Notes: a model not told the origin generated them from the letters alone. DNA of 64,000 nt from Albimonas sp963977235 (GCF_963977235.1 NZ_CAXBOD010000002.1:251378-315377); one strand, 5' to 3'; counted from the first letter of the stretch, positions 54,302 through 63,352 are shown. Numbers and translations are program-made.

Positions 54302-54386
54302 CCAGAAAAAACGATTTTCTGGTCTGGTGTGAAGCAAAAACCGCCAGACGGCGGCATATTCCGCGTTCTGCACAAACTGTGTGCAG
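54302..54386. promoter_or_regulatory. Two palindromic operators in the LacI / ASST divergent region
   Basis: CCAGAAAA-N5-TTTTCTGG at 54302-54322 and CTGCACA-N5-TGTGCAG at 54368-54386. Both are perfect inverted repeats with the same 5-bp spacer and lie in the only AT-rich stretch for several kilobases. They are 55 and 121 bp from the ASST start and 110 and 46 bp from the LacI start. They are the likely binding sites of the LacI-family protein, perhaps looping between two sites. Confidence 0.65.
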
Positions 54387-54431
54387 AGTTTGGGCGTTTG
54401 GCGAGCGGAATCTGATCGGGAACGGGTGCGC

Positions 54432-55448
54432 ATGACTGCGAATCGGGAACGTAGGGTCACCATCCTGGATATCGCGCGGGAGTTGAACGTGGCCCCATCC
54501 ACGGTGTCGAACGCTCTCTCGGGGCGCCGCTACGTGGACGCGGACCTGGCCGCCAGGGTGAAGGCCACGGCCGAGCGGCTGGGCTATCGGGCCAACCCGG
54601 TGGCGCGGCGGCTGCGCTCGGGGCGGGCCTCGGCGGTGGGGCTGTTCTCGGCGATGCCCTTCGCGGTGACCGGGGGCAGCTCCCGGCTGGGCTTCATGAT
54701 GGAGATCGCGGCGACCGCCGCCGAGGAGACGATGCGCGCCGGCCTTTCCCTGATGCTGATCCCGCCGATGGAGGCCTCGCCCGCCGTCGACGACCTGCTG
54801 ATCGACGGGGCGCTGCTGATCGAGCCGGCCCGCGACGACCCGTTCGCGAAGCTGATCGACGCCCGCGGCCTGCCGGTGGTGCGCATCGGCCGCCAGCCGG
54901 GGCGCGAGGACGCGCCGGCCGTCGACCTGCGCTCGGGCGAGACGGCGGCGCTGCTGCTCCACCACCTCGAGGAGACGGGCGCCCGCCGCATCGCCCTGAT
55001 CACCGGCCTCGCCCGCCGCGCCAGCCACGAGGAGACCGAGGCCGAATACGCCCGCTTCGCGCAGGCCCGCGCCATGCCCCCCCTGCACCTGCGCCTCGAC
55101 GAGACCGGCGGCGAGGCGCTGGGCCACGCCGAGGCGCTGCGCCTGCTGCAGGCCACCCCCGAGGTCGACGCGATCCTGGCGATGGTCGACGTGTTTGCCG
55201 CCGGCGCCTGCCGGGCGGCGCGGGAGCTGGGGCGCTCGATCCCCGGCGACCTGCGGGTGGCGACGCGCTACGACGGCCCGCGCTCGCTGGCCTCGAACCC
55301 GCCGCTGACGGCGGTGAACCTCAGCTTGCCCGAGGTGGCGCGCGAGGCGGTGAAGATGCTGATCCCGATGATCGAGAACCAGCCCGCCCCGACCCTCCTG
55401 CGCGCTCCCGACGCGCGCCTGACTGTGCGCGCCTCGACCATCGCCTGA
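54432..55448 (+). CDS. LacI-family transcriptional regulator
   Basis: 338 residues. N-terminal helix-turn-helix VTILDIARELNVAPSTVSNA (residues about 9-28), hinge LGYRANPVARRLRSGRA, then a periplasmic-binding-protein fold that senses a small ligand. The ATG at 54432 is chosen because the conserved domain starts there; an in-frame codon at 54381 would add 17 residues. It is divergent from the ASST-ABC operon and probably represses it and itself through the two palindromes upstream. Confidence 0.93.
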   Translation: MTANRERRVTILDIARELNVAPSTVSNALSGRRYVDADLAARVKATAERLGYRANPVARRLRSGRASAVGLFSAMPFAVTGGSSRLGFMMEIAATAAEETMRAGLSLMLIPPMEASPAVDDLLIDGALLIEPARDDPFAKLIDARGLPVVRIGRQPGREDAPAVDLRSGETAALLLHHLEETGARRIALITGLARRASHEETEAEYARFAQARAMPPLHLRLDETGGEALGHAEALRLLQATPEVDAILAMVDVFAAGACRAARELGRSIPGDLRVATRYDGPRSLASNPPLTAVNLSLPEVAREAVKMLIPMIENQPAPTLLRAPDARLTVRASTIA

Positions 55449-55787
55449 CGGCGCGCGCCTCGAGCGTCGCTCGGGCGCATCCGGCGCCGGGCCTGCTCAA
55501 GGAACTGCTCGACGCGACCGGGGCGGTCCCCCTCGGCTGACGGCGCTCCGCCTGCGCGCTCCGTCGATCCTCCGTCGATTCTCCGGCGTTCCGGCGCTGC
55601 GGTCGATCCCGCCGCCGCCCTGCCTGCAGGGGCGCGCGCCCGGTTTCCGCCTCTGCGTTTCGCACAGCGGGACTTGGCGCCGCAGCCTTCGTTTCAACGC
55701 CTCCCGGCGCGTGCACCGGGCGTTATAACAGGATAAGGAAGCCGAAAGACCTGCCGGCCGACAGGTTTCACAGGAGGAGCCAGCCAA
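55449..55787. other. Intergenic stretch before the acyl-CoA synthetase gene
   Basis: 339 bp. No gene is supported. CCGTCGATCCTCCGTCGATTCTCCGGCG (two parts, about 55560-55587) holds a short direct repeat TCCGTCGAT. Near 55727-55747 GCGTTATAACAGGATAAGG is the least GC-rich part and could be a -10 region for the downstream gene. Confidence 0.4.
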
Positions 55788-57353
55788 GTGAGCGAATTCC
55801 GCGAGGACGAGAAGCATCCCGGCGTCTGGGCCGTGCGGACCCCGTCGAAGCCGGCCTTCATTCACCAGATCACCGGCGAGGCGATCACCTACGCCGAGGT
55901 CGAATCGCTCTCCAACCAGGTGGCTCACCTGGCGCGCAGCTTCGGCCTGAAGCGCGGCGACCACGCGGCCGTGTTCCTCGAGAACCGGCTCGACTACGCG
56001 CCGATCTTCTGGGGCTTCATGCGCGCGGGCCTGAAGGTCATTCCGATCCCCACCCACCTGACGCCCGAGGAGGTGGACTACCTGCTCAACGACTCGGGCG
56101 CGAAGATCCTGGTCACCTCGCAGGCCAAGCGGGCGGTGGCCGAAAAGCTGACCGGTCCCGGGCTGCTGCCGGGCGCGCGCTTCATGCTCGACGACGCGGG
56201 CGGCGGCTTCGCCTCGCTCGAGGCGGCGCTGGCGAGGCTTCCCACGCATCCGATCGCCGACCCCTCCGAGGGCTCGGAGATGCTGTATTCGTCGGGCACC
56301 ACCGGCAAGCCCAAGGGCGTGCTGCGCCCGATGTCCGAGGCGCCCTTCGGCACCCCGACCAAGGGCATGGTGCTGACGATCGAGCGCTGGGGCATCGACC
56401 AGGACACCGTCTGGTTCCACCCCGCGCCGCTGTATCACGCGGCCCCCATCGGCTACGCCCTGCGGATCATGCGCTGGGGCGGCACGATGATCGTCGCGGG
56501 CAAGTTCGACCCCGAGGCGGCGCTGGCGACCATCGAGAAGCACCGCGTCACCCACTCGCAGTGGGTGCCCACCCATTTCGTGCGGATGCTGCGGCTGCCC
56601 GACGAGGTGAAGGCGAAATACGACCTCTCCTCCCTGCGCTGCGCGATCCACGCCGCCGCGCCGTGCCCCCCGCAGGTCAAGAAGGCGATGATCGACTGGT
56701 GGGGCCCGGTGATCGAGGAATACTACGCCGGCTCGGAGGCCAACGGCGTGGTCACCATCAGCTCCGAGGAATGGCTGAAGAAGCCGGGCTCGGTCGGGAC
56801 CAACATCCTCGGCAAGACCCGGATCTGCGACGACGAGGGGAACGAGGTTCCGGTGGGCGTCGAGGGCACGATCTACTTCTCCGACGGGCCGAGCTTCGAA
56901 TACCACAACGATCCGCAGAAGACCGCCGACAGCCGCAATGCGCAGGGCTGGACCACGCTGGGCGACGTCGGCTACCTCGACGCGGACGGCTACCTGTTCC
57001 TGACCGACCGCAAGACCTTCATGATCGTCTCGGGCGGGGTGAACATCTATCCCGCCGAGATCGAGAACCTGCTCGCCACCCACCCCAAGGTCGGCGACGT
57101 GGCGGTGATCGGCGTGCCGGACGAGGAGTTCGGCGAGTCGGTCAAGGCGGTGATCGAGCTGCCCGAGGGGATGGCCCCCTCCGAGGAGCTGGCCCGGGAG
57201 ATCATCGAGTTCTGCCGCGCCAACCTCAGCCACGTGAAATGCCCCCGCACGGTCGATTTCGTCGACCGGCTGCCGCGGGCGGACAACGGCAAGCTCTACA
57301 AGCGCCAGCTGCGCGATCAGTACTGGCAGGGCCGCGACCGCCGCATCGCCTGA
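55788..57353 (+). CDS. Acyl-CoA synthetase (AMP-binding family)
   Basis: 521 residues. The ANL-superfamily motifs are clear: P-loop YSSGTTGKPKGVL near residue 165, GWTTLGDVGYLDADGYLFLTDR near 385 and the acyl-adenylate lysine NGKLYKRQLRD near 505. It activates a carboxylic acid to its CoA ester using ATP. Chain preference is not readable. GTG at 55788 follows AGGAGGAG. It lies at the left end of an acyl-CoA degradation set. Confidence 0.93.
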   Translation: MSEFREDEKHPGVWAVRTPSKPAFIHQITGEAITYAEVESLSNQVAHLARSFGLKRGDHAAVFLENRLDYAPIFWGFMRAGLKVIPIPTHLTPEEVDYLLNDSGAKILVTSQAKRAVAEKLTGPGLLPGARFMLDDAGGGFASLEAALARLPTHPIADPSEGSEMLYSSGTTGKPKGVLRPMSEAPFGTPTKGMVLTIERWGIDQDTVWFHPAPLYHAAPIGYALRIMRWGGTMIVAGKFDPEAALATIEKHRVTHSQWVPTHFVRMLRLPDEVKAKYDLSSLRCAIHAAAPCPPQVKKAMIDWWGPVIEEYYAGSEANGVVTISSEEWLKKPGSVGTNILGKTRICDDEGNEVPVGVEGTIYFSDGPSFEYHNDPQKTADSRNAQGWTTLGDVGYLDADGYLFLTDRKTFMIVSGGVNIYPAEIENLLATHPKVGDVAVIGVPDEEFGESVKAVIELPEGMAPSEELAREIIEFCRANLSHVKCPRTVDFVDRLPRADNGKLYKRQLRDQYWQGRDRRIA

Positions 57354-57393
57354 GGGCGAGGCGATCCGGGCCCCGCTCGCGGGCGGATGCAGG

Positions 57394-57418
57394 GGGCGGC
57401 CTTCGGGTCGCCCTTTCT
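57394..57418 (+). terminator. Rho-independent terminator of the acyl-CoA synthetase gene
   Basis: GGGCGGCC-TTCG-GGTCGCCC followed by TTTCT, 40 bp after the stop; one G-T pair in the stem. Confidence 0.75.
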
Positions 57419-57557
57419 CCGTTCAGGCGCCCCCGCCGCCAGGCCCCCGACGCAGGCCCGCGCGCCTCATCGCGCTCGCCCGGCGCCTTGCCCCGCGCGC
57501 CGGCCCTCCGATAGCCTGCCCTCGGACCGCGGGCGCCGCGGGGCAGGGGAGGCCGCG

Positions 57558-58247
57558 ATGCTGACACCGTTCGGAACGGACCTGTGGCTGGCCGAGGGTC
57601 CGGTGGTCGAGGGCATGGCGGGGTTCCGCTTTCCCACCCGCATGGCGCTGATGCGGCTGGGGGAGGGGGGCCTCGCGGTCTGGTCGCCCGTCGCCCCGAC
57701 CGAGGCGCTGCTGGCGCAGGCCGAGGCGCTGGGTCCCGTGCGCTGGCTGATCGCGCCCAACGACCTGCACCACCTGTTCCTGGGCAACTGGGCGCGGGCC
57801 TTCCCGCGGGCCCGGGTCCTTGCCGCCCCCGGCGTGCGCGAGAAGCGCCCCGAGCTGATCGTGCACGCCGTGCTGGGCGAGGATCCGGCCCCCAGCGCCT
57901 TCGAGGGCGCGCTCGACCTCGCCCCGATCCGCGGATGTCGCATCACCGCCGAGGTCGCCATCTTCCACCGCCCCAGCCGCACGGCGCTGTTCGCCGACCT
58001 GCTGCAGGCGCTGCCGAAGGGGTGGTTCCGCGGCTGGCGCGGGATCGTGGCCAGGCTCGACCTGATGCAGGAGGCCGAGCCGACCGTGCCGCGCAAGTTC
58101 CGCATGGGGTTCCGCGACCGCGCGGCGGCCCGCGCCTCGCTGGCGCCGGCGCTGGACTGGCCGGCCGAGCGGCTGGTCATCGCCCACGGCGCCCCGATGG
58201 AGACGGGCGCCGCCGCGCGCCTGCAACAGGCCTTCGCCTGGCTCTAG
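57558..58247 (+). CDS. DUF4336 domain-containing protein (metallo-hydrolase-like)
   Basis: 229 residues. It matches the DUF4336 pattern, a distant relative of the metallo-beta-lactamase fold: IAPNDLHHLFLGNWARAFPRARVLAAPG near residue 68, TALFADLLQALPKGWF near 140, and VIAHGAPMETG near 215 all fall where the fold places metal ligands. Function is unknown. The ATG at 57558 follows GGGGAGG. It stands alone, convergent with the FMN reductase gene. Confidence 0.8.
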   Translation: MLTPFGTDLWLAEGPVVEGMAGFRFPTRMALMRLGEGGLAVWSPVAPTEALLAQAEALGPVRWLIAPNDLHHLFLGNWARAFPRARVLAAPGVREKRPELIVHAVLGEDPAPSAFEGALDLAPIRGCRITAEVAIFHRPSRTALFADLLQALPKGWFRGWRGIVARLDLMQEAEPTVPRKFRMGFRDRAAARASLAPALDWPAERLVIAHGAPMETGAAARLQQAFAWL

Positions 58248-58302
58248 CGCCCTCGCCTGGCTCTCGCCCGGGCGCGCCCTCAGTCCGATTGCAGAGCCGC
58301 CC

Positions 58303-58881
58303 TCAGGCGGCGGCGGGGTCCGCGGCGGCGCGCGCGAAGCCCGCGACCTGACGGCCAAGCGCCTCGAGCTGGCCGCGCACCTTGGCGTCCTCGCAGTCGC
58401 CGTCCGGGCCGAACACCGGCTCGGCGGTGTTGACCGCCACGCCCAGCGGCGTGTTCCAGCCGCGCAGCGCATGCACCACGTCGCGCAGCGCGTTCATCGT
58501 GGTCACCGCGCCCTGCCAGCCGCCGCCGGTGGCCACGGCGCCCACCGCCCGCCCCTCAAGGTAGGGCCGGGCGTCGGTGCGCAGGTCCTCGATATAGTCG
58601 ATGGCGTTCTTCACCAGGCCGGACATGCCGCCATGATAGCCCGGAGAGCCCAGGATCACGCCGTCGGCGCGCCGGATCGCGTCGACAAGGCGACTGGCCT
58701 CCTCGGAGCGGGTCTCGTCGTCGGGCGAATAGGGCGGCAGGTCGAGGGCGCGGCCGGCAAGGAGCACGGTCTCGCACCCCTCCGCCTCGGCGGCGTCGAG
58801 CGCGATGCGCAGCGCCTTCTCGGTCGAGGAGAAGTCGCGGAGCGTGCCGCCAAGGCCGACGATCAGGGGTTTTCGGGTCAT
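58303..58881 (-). CDS. NADPH-dependent FMN reductase family protein
   Basis: 192 residues, flavodoxin-like. Motifs are GLGGTLRDFSSTEKALR at the N-terminus (FMN phosphate loop), GSPGYHGGMSGLVKNAIDY near residue 78 and ATGGGWQGA near 110. It reduces FMN or a quinone-like substrate with NAD(P)H. The ATG at 58881 is the start; an in-frame upstream ATG at 58905 would add eight residues. It is downstream of the enoyl-CoA hydratase on the same strand but separated by a hairpin. Confidence 0.88.
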   Translation of the reverse strand: MTRKPLIVGLGGTLRDFSSTEKALRIALDAAEAEGCETVLLAGRALDLPPYSPDDETRSEEASRLVDAIRRADGVILGSPGYHGGMSGLVKNAIDYIEDLRTDARPYLEGRAVGAVATGGGWQGAVTTMNALRDVVHALRGWNTPLGVAVNTAEPVFGPDGDCEDAKVRGQLEALGRQVAGFARAAADPAAA

Positions 58882-58977
58882 GACGCGACCATAGGCGCGC
58901 CCCAACCGCCACGCAAGCGAGGCCCCGCCGGCAAGCGTCGCTGCGACGCAACGTCTGCGCCGCGCCGGTGGGGTGGG

Positions 58978-59002
58978 GGGAGGCGCCTGCGGGGCGCCTC
59001 CC
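58978..59002 (-). terminator. Hairpin terminator after the enoyl-CoA hydratase gene
   Basis: GGGAGGCGCC pairs with GGCGCCTCCC around TGCGG, seven bases after the hydratase stop on the minus strand. No T-run follows. Confidence 0.6.
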
Positions 59003-59008
59003 GCGGGC

Positions 59009-59821
59009 TCAGGCGCCCTTGAAGTCGGGGCGGCGCTTGTCGAGGAAGGCGGCCACGCCCTCCTTCACGTCCTCGGTGCAGAACAGCAGCGCCTGGGTGT
59101 CGGCCTCGGCCGAGAGCATCTCGTCGAGCCCCATCGGACCCCGCCCCAGCGTCTGCTTGGAGGTGGCGACCGACAGGGGCGCCATGCGCGCGACCTCCTC
59201 GGCCATGGCCAGCGCCCTCTCGACCGCCTCGCCGGGGGCGCAGAGCTCCTCCACGATGCCCCAGTCGGCGGCGGTCTGCGCGTCGATGGTCCGCCCGGTC
59301 AGGGCCAGCAGCTTGGTGCGCCCCATGCCGATGCGCGCGGGCAGGGTCTGCAGCACGCCCAGGTCCGGCATCAGCCCCAGCTTGCCGAAGGGCAGCGAGA
59401 ACTTCGCCTCGGACGAGGCCACCACCAGGTCGCACATCGCCGCGATCGAGAGGCCCGCGCCCACGGCATAGCCCTCGACCGCCGCGATCACCGGCTTGGT
59501 CCCGCCCTGCACGATCTTCACCAGCCGGTGCACGTCCTGCAGCCGCGCCCGGCCCGAGGCCGCGGTGATCCCCTTCATCGTCGAGATGTCGCCGCCCGCG
59601 CTGAAGCAGCCGCCGGCGCCGGCCAGCACCACGGCGCGCACCTCCGGATCGGCCTGCGCGTCGGCCATCGCCTGGATCAGCGCCGGGCGCAGGGCCATCG
59701 ACAGCGGGTTGCGGCGCTTGGGATCGTTGATCCAGACCAGCGCCGTGGCGCCGATGCGCTGGGTCACGCAGACAGGGTCCTCGGCGCCCGGCTCGACCGG
59801 GGCCTCCATCTGATCCTTCAT
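59009..59821 (-). CDS. Enoyl-CoA hydratase/isomerase family protein
   Basis: 270 residues of the crotonase family. The oxyanion-hole regions are GAGGCFSAGGDIS near residue 70 and VEGYAVGAGLSIAAMCDLVVAS near 110; FGKLGLMPDLGVLQTLP follows. An Asp stands where the second hydratase Glu is usual, as in PaaG/isomerase-like members. It adds water to, or isomerises, an enoyl-CoA. The start at 59821 follows GGAGGAG. It is 54 bp from the IclR regulator on the same strand, which probably controls it. Confidence 0.9.
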   Translation of the reverse strand: MKDQMEAPVEPGAEDPVCVTQRIGATALVWINDPKRRNPLSMALRPALIQAMADAQADPEVRAVVLAGAGGCFSAGGDISTMKGITAASGRARLQDVHRLVKIVQGGTKPVIAAVEGYAVGAGLSIAAMCDLVVASSEAKFSLPFGKLGLMPDLGVLQTLPARIGMGRTKLLALTGRTIDAQTAADWGIVEELCAPGEAVERALAMAEEVARMAPLSVATSKQTLGRGPMGLDEMLSAEADTQALLFCTEDVKEGVAAFLDKRRPDFKGA

Positions 59822-59875
59822 GGGGTCTCCTCCTTCGTCGGCCGGGTTGGCCCGGCCCGATTGCGGCAACAGGGG

Positions 59876-60760
59876 TCAGCGGCTGAGCATCGGCGCGATC
59901 GAGCGGCCCAGATGCACCAGCCGGGGGCCGACCTCGCCCTCCAGCTTGTCGCGGGTGGCGAGGAAGCCGGGGCCGGCGGCGTTGATCGCCATCGCCTCGG
60001 TCTTGTCGGGCGAGACCACGGGCACGGCCGCGGCGCGGATGTCGGACTGCCACTCGCCGTCGGCCACGCAGAAGCCGCGCTCGTCGACCTGGGCCTTGGC
60101 GTCGAGGATCCGGGACTTCAGATCGGGCCACTTGTCGCCGAGCTTGCGGGCCAGACGCTCGAAGATGAACTCGCGGTCGGGCTCGGCGATGCCGGCGAGG
60201 AACGCGCGCCCCAGGGCGGTGGTCGCCAGGTCCACCCGGTTGCCCACGTCCAGACGGATGGTCGAGACGGTGGCCGGGTGGCAGGCGTCCACGTAGATCA
60301 TCCCCAGCCGGTCCCGCGCGCCCAGCGCGATCGACATCTCGGCGTCGTTGGCCAGCTTCTGCATCGGATCGCGCGCCACCAGCCGCACCCGCAGGCTGCT
60401 GATCACCGGATAGCCCAGCGTCAGCAGCGCCGCCGTCGGCTCGTATTTCGACAGCCGGCGGATCAGGCGCAGGTAGCCCAGTTCGGTCAGCGTGTGGGTC
60501 AGGCGGGTGATCGTGGCCTTGGGCAGGCCGGTGATCTCGGCGAGCTCGGAGTTGCCCAGCGGCGCCGGGCGGGCCGAGAACGCCCGCAGGATCTCGAGCC
60601 CCCGCGCCAGCGCCCAGACGAACTTGCGGTCATGGGCCAGTCGCTCGGACTGCTCGCCGTCCAGGTCGAGCGGCACGGCCGAGCGGGAGGAGACCGGCGC
60701 AGGGGCGATCTTTTCCTCAGGCTCTCCGGCGGGCTCTCCGGCGGCGGCGTTCCTGGACAT
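59876..60760 (-). CDS. IclR-family transcriptional regulator
   Basis: 294 residues. N-terminal winged helix (FVWALARGLEILRAFSA... LPKATITRLTHTLTELGYL, about 48-100) and a C-terminal effector domain with VGNRVDLATTALGRAFLAG and DERGFCVADGEW. The PcaU/PobR-type pattern suggests sensing of an aromatic or acyl-type compound, but that is inference. It is divergent from the acyl-CoA dehydrogenase pair. The first about 45 residues before the domain are an Ala/Pro/Glu-rich extension. Confidence 0.92.
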   Translation of the reverse strand: MSRNAAAGEPAGEPEEKIAPAPVSSRSAVPLDLDGEQSERLAHDRKFVWALARGLEILRAFSARPAPLGNSELAEITGLPKATITRLTHTLTELGYLRLIRRLSKYEPTAALLTLGYPVISSLRVRLVARDPMQKLANDAEMSIALGARDRLGMIYVDACHPATVSTIRLDVGNRVDLATTALGRAFLAGIAEPDREFIFERLARKLGDKWPDLKSRILDAKAQVDERGFCVADGEWQSDIRAAAVPVVSPDKTEAMAINAAGPGFLATRDKLEGEVGPRLVHLGRSIAPMLSR

Positions 60761-60791
60761 GGGCTCTCCTCAACGTGAACTCTTCGCAGCC

Positions 60792-60938
60792 TTGTCCGAT
60801 ACGTCTGCGGTTGTCCACTTTCGCGTCGCCCGGACCGGATCGCTGATCGGGACTGCGCCGCGCTCACGCGGTCGAGAGGACCGATGGGCGGAACCCGGCG
60901 CCGCGCCCACTGGACCCCCGAAGGCTTTTGTCCGACAC
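60792..60938. promoter_or_regulatory. Candidate IclR operator repeats in the divergent gap
   Basis: TTGTCCGATAC at 60792-60802 is repeated as TTGTCCGACAC at 60928-60938 (10 of 11 identical), and a shorter TTGTCCAC lies at 60811-60818. The gap between the IclR gene and the dehydrogenase start is 279 bp; the two 11-mers stand at either end of it, one near each start. Confidence 0.45.
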
Positions 60939-61039
60939 TGCGCGCCGACCGCCGCCCGGCCCTCGCCCCAACGAGGCGCCCGCAACGAGACGGCGCCCTT
61001 CGCCCGCGCGCCGCGCGGACGCCGAGAGAGGAGACGCTC

Positions 61040-62197
61040 ATGTCATCGCCTTTCCGGTTCGACCCGGTGGAAATGCCCCAGGTCGAGCCACAGTTGCGCG
61101 CCGAGGTGCGCGAGTTCCTGGCCGAGTGGACGCCGAAGTTCACGCCCTGGAAGATCGGCCAGTCCTGGACCGGCTTCGACCGCGAGTTCTCGATGGCGGT
61201 CGGCGAGAAGGGCTGGATCGGCATGACCTGGCCCAAGGAATACGGCGGTCATGAACGCTCCGCCCTCGAGCGCTACGTGGTGATCGAGGAGATGCTGGCC
61301 GCCGGCGCCCCCGTCGGCGCCCACTGGATCGCCGACCGCCAGTCCGGCCCCCTGATCCTGCGGGTGGGAACCGAGACCCAGAAAACCACCTGGCTGCCCA
61401 GGATCTGCTCGGGCGAGGCGACCTTCTGCATCGGCCTTTCCGAGCCCGACTCGGGCTCCGACCTCGCCTCGGTGCGCACGCGCGCCACCCGCGACGGCGA
61501 CGGCTGGCGGCTGTCGGGGCGCAAGATCTGGACCACGAACGCCCATCACTCGCAGGCGATGATCGCGCTGGTCCGCACCTCCGGCGGGCCCGACGACCGC
61601 CACAAGGGGCTCTCCCAGGTGCTGGTCGACCTGTCGCTGCCGGGGATCGAGATCCGCCGGATCGCCGACATGACCGGCGAGGCGCATTTCAACGAGGTCA
61701 CCTTCGACGACGTCGAGCTGGGCCCCGACGTCCTCGTCGGCAAGGAGGGCAACGGCTGGGCCCAGGGCATGTCCGAGCTTGCCTTCGAGCGCTCCGGCCC
61801 CGACCGCTTCCTCTCGGCCTTCCCGCTGATGCCGCTGCTGGTCGACGAGATCGCCGCGAAGGGCGAGCCCGACCGTCTCGCCGCGCGCGAGATCGGGCGC
61901 ACGCTCGCCGAGCTCGCCGCCCTGCGGGAGATGTCGGTGTGCACCGCCGGCATGCTCGACCGCGGCGAGGACCCGGCCCAGGAGGCCGCGGTGATCAAGG
62001 AAGTGGGCGTCACGCTCGAGCAGCGGATGCCCGAGATGGTGCGCGACCTCGCCCCCGGGGCCTTCCCCGGCGCGGTCGAGGGCGCGCTCTCCGAGATGCG
62101 GGCCTCGGTGGCGCAGCAGGCGCCGACCTTCAGCCTGCGCGGCGGCACCCGCGAAATCATGCGCGGCATCATGGCCAAGGGGATGGGTCTGCGATGA
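61040..62197 (+). CDS. Acyl-CoA dehydrogenase
   Basis: 385 residues. The FAD-dependent dehydrogenase pattern is clear: FCIGLSEPDSGSDLASVRTRA near residue 138, KIWTTNAHHSQAM near 165 and the C-terminal LRGGTREIMRGIMAKGMGL. It oxidises an acyl-CoA to the enoyl-CoA and passes electrons to ETF. The ATG at 61040 follows AGAGGAG. Its stop overlaps the start of a second, shorter dehydrogenase (ATGA), as in two-subunit enzymes used on bulky acyl-CoAs such as steroid side chains. Confidence 0.93.
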   Translation: MSSPFRFDPVEMPQVEPQLRAEVREFLAEWTPKFTPWKIGQSWTGFDREFSMAVGEKGWIGMTWPKEYGGHERSALERYVVIEEMLAAGAPVGAHWIADRQSGPLILRVGTETQKTTWLPRICSGEATFCIGLSEPDSGSDLASVRTRATRDGDGWRLSGRKIWTTNAHHSQAMIALVRTSGGPDDRHKGLSQVLVDLSLPGIEIRRIADMTGEAHFNEVTFDDVELGPDVLVGKEGNGWAQGMSELAFERSGPDRFLSAFPLMPLLVDEIAAKGEPDRLAAREIGRTLAELAALREMSVCTAGMLDRGEDPAQEAAVIKEVGVTLEQRMPEMVRDLAPGAFPGAVEGALSEMRASVAQQAPTFSLRGGTREIMRGIMAKGMGLR

Positions 62198-63234
62198 GCC
62201 TGGACACCGACACCGCGACGCTGCTCGCCGACCAGCTCGACCGGCTGTTCGCCCAGCGGGTCGACGCGAAGCTCCTGCGCAAGGTCGAGGCCGGAGAGCC
62301 CGCCGCGGCGCTGGAGGACGAGGTCGAGGCGCTGGGCCTGACGCTCGCGCTCGTGCCCGAGGAGGCCGGCGGCGCCGGTCTCGCCTGGTCCGAGATCTCG
62401 GGCGTGCTCGAGGCGCTGGGCCGGCACGCGGCCCCCTTGCCGCTGTCCGAGCGGATGGCCGCCGCCTGGGCGATGGCCGCCGCGGGGATGGAGGTCCCCG
62501 AGGACGCACCGCTCGCGACCTGGGACCGCCTGGCGCTGGCCGGCGGCAAGGTCTCGGGCGCCTGCGTGATCCCCTTCGGCAAGCCCGGGGCGCGGGTCCT
62601 GGGCACCGCCGGCGAGGGCGCGGACGCGCAGCTCGTCCTGCTGGAGATCCCGGAGGGCCGCGCGCTGCCCACCATCGGCCGCGACCCGCGTCTGGTGGTC
62701 GAGTTCGCGGCGGCGACCCCGCTCGCCTCGGCCCCTGCGCCGATGGACGGCGAGGCGCTGCCGGCGGCGCTGGCGGTGATGCGGGCGGGCCAGATCTCGG
62801 GCGCGCTCAACCACGTGCTGGCCGAGTCGATCGACTACGGCAACACCCGCGTCCAGTTCGGCCGGCCGATCGGCAAGTTCCAGGCGATCCAGCATCTGGT
62901 GGCCGAGCAGGCGGGCGAGTCGGCGGCCGCCAAGGCCGCGGTGCAGCTGGCGCTGCGGGCGATGGACGCGGCCCCCTCCTGGCAGGCCGCCGCGGTGGCC
63001 AAGATCCGCGCCAGCCTGGCCGTGGCCAAGGTCTCGGCCGTCGCCCACGCCGTCCACGGCGCCATCGGCGTGACCGAGGAGCACATGCTCCACCACGCCA
63101 CCCGGCGCCTGTGGCAGTGGCGCGACGAGGCCGGCGACGAGAACGCCTGGTCCGAGCGTCTGGGCCGCGCCGCCGTCGCCGGCGGCGGCGGGGAGCTGTG
63201 GAAGACCGTGGTCGCGCTCTCGGGCGGCCGCTGA
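62194..63234 (+). CDS. Acyl-CoA dehydrogenase family protein, second subunit
   Basis: 346 residues, shorter than usual. The N-terminal helical domain and middle are weakly conserved; the C-terminal domain is recognisable by NTRVQFGRPIGKFQAIQHLVAE and HAVHGAIGVTEEHMLHHATRRLWQW. It lacks the SEPDSGSD block of the first subunit. The ATGA overlap and weak N-terminus suggest it forms a heteromeric dehydrogenase with the upstream protein; this is inference. Confidence 0.88.
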   Translation: MSLDTDTATLLADQLDRLFAQRVDAKLLRKVEAGEPAAALEDEVEALGLTLALVPEEAGGAGLAWSEISGVLEALGRHAAPLPLSERMAAAWAMAAAGMEVPEDAPLATWDRLALAGGKVSGACVIPFGKPGARVLGTAGEGADAQLVLLEIPEGRALPTIGRDPRLVVEFAAATPLASAPAPMDGEALPAALAVMRAGQISGALNHVLAESIDYGNTRVQFGRPIGKFQAIQHLVAEQAGESAAAKAAVQLALRAMDAAPSWQAAAVAKIRASLAVAKVSAVAHAVHGAIGVTEEHMLHHATRRLWQWRDEAGDENAWSERLGRAAVAGGGGELWKTVVALSGGR

Positions 63235-63300
63235 GACGACGCCCCGAACCCGAGGCCGGCCCGAACCCCGGGCCGGCCGCTCCTCGGCCCCGACAGATCG

Positions 63301-63352
63301 CCGGGCCCGACGCGCGCCCCGGGCCCAACGCGCGCCCCGGGCCCGACCTGGG
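63301..63352. repeat. 18-bp tandem repeat after the dehydrogenase operon
   Basis: CGGGCCCGACGCGCGCCC, in nearly three units, in the gap between the convergent dehydrogenase and RidA genes. Each unit holds GGGCCC and GCGCGC palindromes and can form stacked small hairpins, perhaps acting as terminator. Confidence 0.65.
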
